From positions 1 through 16,299 of the forward strand of contig CAYGZA010000131.1 of the NCBI GenBank assembly GCA_964354135.1: DNA of 16,299 nt, in the 5' to 3' direction. Position numbers and translations under genes: made by a program. Positions 13,744 through 16,299 of the stretch are shown piece by piece. Under the pieces are notes generated by a model. It saw only the letters and a program-made list of their open reading frames with translations. It ran no database searches and was not told the DNA's origin. Each line of letters opens with the position of its first letter. Position 1 is the stretch's first letter. Origin of the DNA: CAYGZA01 sp964354135 (lineage in GTDB: Bacteria > Planctomycetota > Planctomycetia > Pirellulales > Thermoguttaceae).

Positions 13744-16299
13744 TCATCGCGGTGGGGCAGGGGACCGGCCGAGCGGTTTTCCCTCGATCAGGGCGCGGAA
13801 CATGGCGTACTGCCATTGGTAGACGTTCTTCAGCCGCTGCCGGTCTTCGCGGATCCGTTGTTGCTCCTGCGGCGGGAGCTTGTCGAAGTCCTCCGGGAGC
13901 TGGTTCGGATCGATATCGCCGGTCCCGCCCATCTGCGAGTCGGTAAAGCGGGAACCGTAGCCGACCACGGTGACCGACCCCCCGTTGTTGCCCCAATCAA
14001 GCGCGGCCCCGACGGGCCGCCCGCCGACCCAGGCGAAGGGCCGGCCTCCCTCGACCGCCAGGGCCTCCGTGACCGGAACCGACGGCCAGCCTTCCGCACT
14101 CTGCAACGGGCCGGATAGCCGCGTGCCGTGGTCCACGGTGATCTTGAAGGGCTTGAGCAGATCGTTCGTCGTCGGCTTCCTCTCGGAGGCAAGGTACTTC
14201 GCCTTGCGTCGCCGGCGGGAGGGGTCCTCTTGTTCCAGGGCTTTCCGCGCGGTCCTGGGACCGGCGGCGAGCGACTCGGGGTGCGGCATGTCCACAACCA
14301 GCACCTTGCCTCCGTCCTCGACGTAGCGGACCAGGGCATCGCGGAACTCGCTGCTCACGGGAAGATCGGGACGCAAAAACACCACCGCGTTGCCCCGAAA
14401 CAGCTCCGGGCCGGTGGGGCGGTCGTCGTAATCGCGGCGGGCCGTGAAGTAGCCCAGCCGTAGGATCCACCGCTCGAAGATCCCGAACGTGTCGCCGCGG
14501 GGCGAGATGAACCCGCCTCGCGGCAACTCCGTGCTGCAGACGGTCTCGTCCATGAGCACCTCGACATACGGCCGCTCGGGCTCGGCCGGAGGCATGGCCA
14601 GCCGGTGCGCGGCGTTGACTCCCAGCACGGAAACGCTCCAACCCAGCGCGCCCGAGCCGATCAGCACCAGCCAGGCCCCCGACCATCCCCGGGCCCGCCA
14701 CAGCCCGGCGCAAGCCAGCACCGCCCCCAGGCAAACCAGGGGGAAGCGGGGGTCGATCCAGGGGCTGCGGTGGTTGAGCCACTCGATCATCCCCATCCAG
14801 AGTTCCTTCTTGCCGGCCTCGAAGACGCAGAAGTTGGAGAAGATCGTGGAATCGCTGAAGGCGACGACCCGCCCCCGGCCGTAGCGCATCGCCCAGAGCT
14901 GCACGAAGGCGCCGTAGCGCATGTCGGGAGTGTCGTCGGGCGCAGGATAGAAGTTGCTCGCGTGGTAGTCGGCCATGGCGCTCTTCAGGCCGGCGCTGCG
15001 GATGACCCCGCGGCCGCGGCTGGTCCCCGGCTCGATCGAGCAGGAGGTGGCGAAGTCCATCTCCGCCAGTTGCCCGACGATCGGGTGAGGCACCAACGGG
15101 CGCCGGTACTCCTGTTCGTAGACCTTGTCGACGCCAAACATGGAATCGTAGCGGAAGCGGAAGCCGAACGGCCGCACGATCGCGTTCAGAAAGGTCCCGC
15201 TCCCGAAGACGTTGGTGTGCTCCCCGATCACCAGCAGCCCGCCCCCGCCGCGGACGAAGCGCTCGATGGCCTCGATCTCCTTCTTCGAGTACGGTCTGGT
15301 GGGGATCTTGGCGATCAGCACGTCGCAGTCCCGCAGGGCCTCGTCGTCGAGCGGCTTGGTCCGCCGGGACATGGCGTAGAATCGCGATGCGTAGTCGTAG
15401 ATGCAGAAGTAGTTGTAGCCCGACAGGTGGCCGTACCACTCGGTGTCATACGGTTTGTCGGTGCGCTCCCACTGTTGATCTCCCTCCGGGTGGTACTCCT
15501 CGACGACGACGCGTCCTTCCTTGCGGGCCCCCACGGGATCCCAGAAGATTCCGGCAGAGAGGATCGCGAGCCCCGCGCCCGTCAGGACCAGGGCCGCCCA
15601 TCGCGGCCGCCGGTCGGCCGACGCCGAAGGAGGCTGAGCCGGAGCGGCGGCGCCGCGAATCGGCTCGCGAGGAATTCCGCCGGCGCCGGCGGGGGCAAGC
15701 TTCGCCAAGCGCGAAGCCAGCAGGATCGGCCCAATGAGAAAGGCCAAGTGGATCCCCGTGCTCCAGAACAGCCGCATGGAAAGGAGCGGGGCCTCGTAGT
15801 CGGTGCGGAGCACGTCGTGCAGGTAAAGCCCCAGAAGCAGCCCGGCGCGGAGAGGCAGCCAGACGAGGACCGGCAGCACGAACCACAGAAGCATCCGGAT
15901 CGCGCCGCTTCTCCGTCGAGGAAGGGCAGTGTCCGGCGGTTTTTCTGCGGCCGTGTCGGGAGCCGGCCCCGGCGCGTCGGACCATGCCCGCCACGCGATC
16001 GCTACGATTCCCCCCGCCAGGAAACACCAGGTGGCCGGGTCCAGGAAGAGTTCCCACGTGGCGCCCATCCAATGGGTCTTGCGCACGGAGAAGAGCCCGA
16101 GGGTCGTCTCGTAAACGCCCGCCTCCATACCCAGCGCGGTGGCTACTCTCCCAAGGAGCTTTGCCAGCGGCGCGGGGAGCTCGTGGGAGCGGGAAGTACA
16201 CGTCGCGTAGACGAGCATCGCCAGGGCTTGCGCCAAGAGCACGCAGCCGCCCAACACGCCGGCAGTGCTCAAGCGGTGCAGCTCGATCTGCAGCCACCG
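13744..16299 (-). CDS. Large membrane protein with two GATase1-like domains, 5' end outside window
   Basis: An open frame of 851 codons runs to the right edge without a stop, so the N-terminus is not in the window; a TTG at 16272 is the first possible start inside it. Counting from that TTG, hydrophobic helices lie at about 5-24, 80-97, 126-150, 170-188 and 224-244, then a soluble region at 250-500, two more helices (508-525 and 532-552), and a second soluble region to the end. Both soluble regions contain a class I glutamine-amidotransferase-like pattern: YSKKEIEAIERFVRGGGGLL (328-347) followed by VIGEHTNVFG, and SSEFRDALVRYVEDGGKVLV (640-659) followed by VDMPH. No nucleophilic Cys is evident at the expected turn, so these are likely non-catalytic, as in DUF4350/GldG-type proteins. 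Function unknown; scaffold or sensing roles are guesses. It converges with the ROK gene. Confidence 0.8.
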   Translation of the reverse strand, partial: RWLQIELHRLSTAGVLGGCVLLAQALAMLVYATCTSRSHELPAPLAKLLGRVATALGMEAGVYETTLGLFSVRKTHWMGATWELFLDPATWCFLAGGIVAIAWRAWSDAPGPAPDTAAEKPPDTALPRRRSGAIRMLLWFVLPVLVWLPLRAGLLLGLYLHDVLRTDYEAPLLSMRLFWSTGIHLAFLIGPILLASRLAKLAPAGAGGIPREPIRGAAAPAQPPSASADRRPRWAALVLTGAGLAILSAGIFWDPVGARKEGRVVVEEYHPEGDQQWERTDKPYDTEWYGHLSGYNYFCIYDYASRFYAMSRRTKPLDDEALRDCDVLIAKIPTRPYSKKEIEAIERFVRGGGGLLVIGEHTNVFGSGTFLNAIVRPFGFRFRYDSMFGVDKVYEQEYRRPLVPHPIVGQLAEMDFATSCSIEPGTSRGRGVIRSAGLKSAMADYHASNFYPAPDDTPDMRYGAFVQLWAMRYGRGRVVAFSDSTIFSNFCVFEAGKKELWMGMIEWLNHRSPWIDPRFPLVCLGAVLACAGLWRARGWSGAWLVLIGSGALGWSVSVLGVNAAHRLAMPPAEPERPYVEVLMDETVCSTELPRGGFISPRGDTFGIFERWILRLGYFTARRDYDDRPTGPELFRGNAVVFLRPDLPVSSEFRDALVRYVEDGGKVLVVDMPHPESLAAGPRTARKALEQEDPSRRRRKAKYLASERKPTTNDLLKPFKITVDHGTRLSGPLQSAEGWPSVPVTEALAVEGGRPFAWVGGRPVGAALDWGNNGGSVTVVGYGSRFTDSQMGGTGDIDPNQLPEDFDKLPPQEQQRIREDRQRLKNVYQWQYAMFRALIEGKPLGRSPAPPR

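Noticed and set aside
16270..16272. TTG as the true start of the large membrane protein
   Set aside because: The frame stays open to the window edge, and no clear ribosome-binding site precedes the TTG, so a start outside the window is more likely.

Overview
The window is GC-rich, densely coded bacterial DNA. The gene families point to a planctomycete, probably Pirellulales-like. Indicators are a secreted DUF1080 protein, a DUF1573 protein with a Cys-Lys-Cys loop, an Uma2 protein, a lipoprotein joining a degenerate phosphoesterase-like domain to a tetraheme cytochrome, weak or absent Shine-Dalgarno sites at several genes, and palindromic repeats in the intergenic gaps. This assignment is inference from gene content; no rRNA or other marker gene is present.

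Layout. Left plus-strand block: a YebC/TACO1-family protein (82-837) and a B12-binding-type radical SAM enzyme (942-2276). A repeat-rich gap (2277-2494) separates these from a long minus-strand block read right to left: Uma2 (10090-9476), DUF4416 (9474-8926), a WecA/MraY-type sugar-phosphate transferase (8929-7769), an O-antigen ligase/polymerase-type membrane protein with a TPR-like tail (7782-5443), DUF1573 (5362-4178) and the phosphoesterase-like/tetraheme cytochrome lipoprotein (4135-2495). The first four are joined by a 1-base gap, a GTGA overlap and a 14-base overlap, so they look like one translationally coupled unit. The last two follow after 80 and 42 bases.

A 359-base divergent region (10091-10449) holds a candidate thiC promoter and two kinds of repeat. 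Rightward from it come thiC (10450-11757), a secreted DUF1080 protein (11967-12656) and a ROK-family sugar kinase-like protein (12729-13682). These converge on a large minus-strand membrane protein with two GATase1-like domains (13744 to the right edge) whose start lies outside the window.

How the genes may work together: the transferase and the O-antigen ligase/polymerase fit lipid-linked cell-surface polysaccharide synthesis. DUF1573 and the tetraheme lipoprotein are exported proteins placed behind them. ThiC makes the thiamin pyrimidine. DUF1080 and ROK suit carbohydrate degradation and sugar phosphorylation. No classic mobile element, CRISPR array, tRNA or rRNA was seen. The most unusual signal is outside the genes: several of the intergenic gaps carry their own palindromic or short-period repeat, including degenerate 7-base tandem tracts and an 86-base element with perfect 25-base inverted arms.
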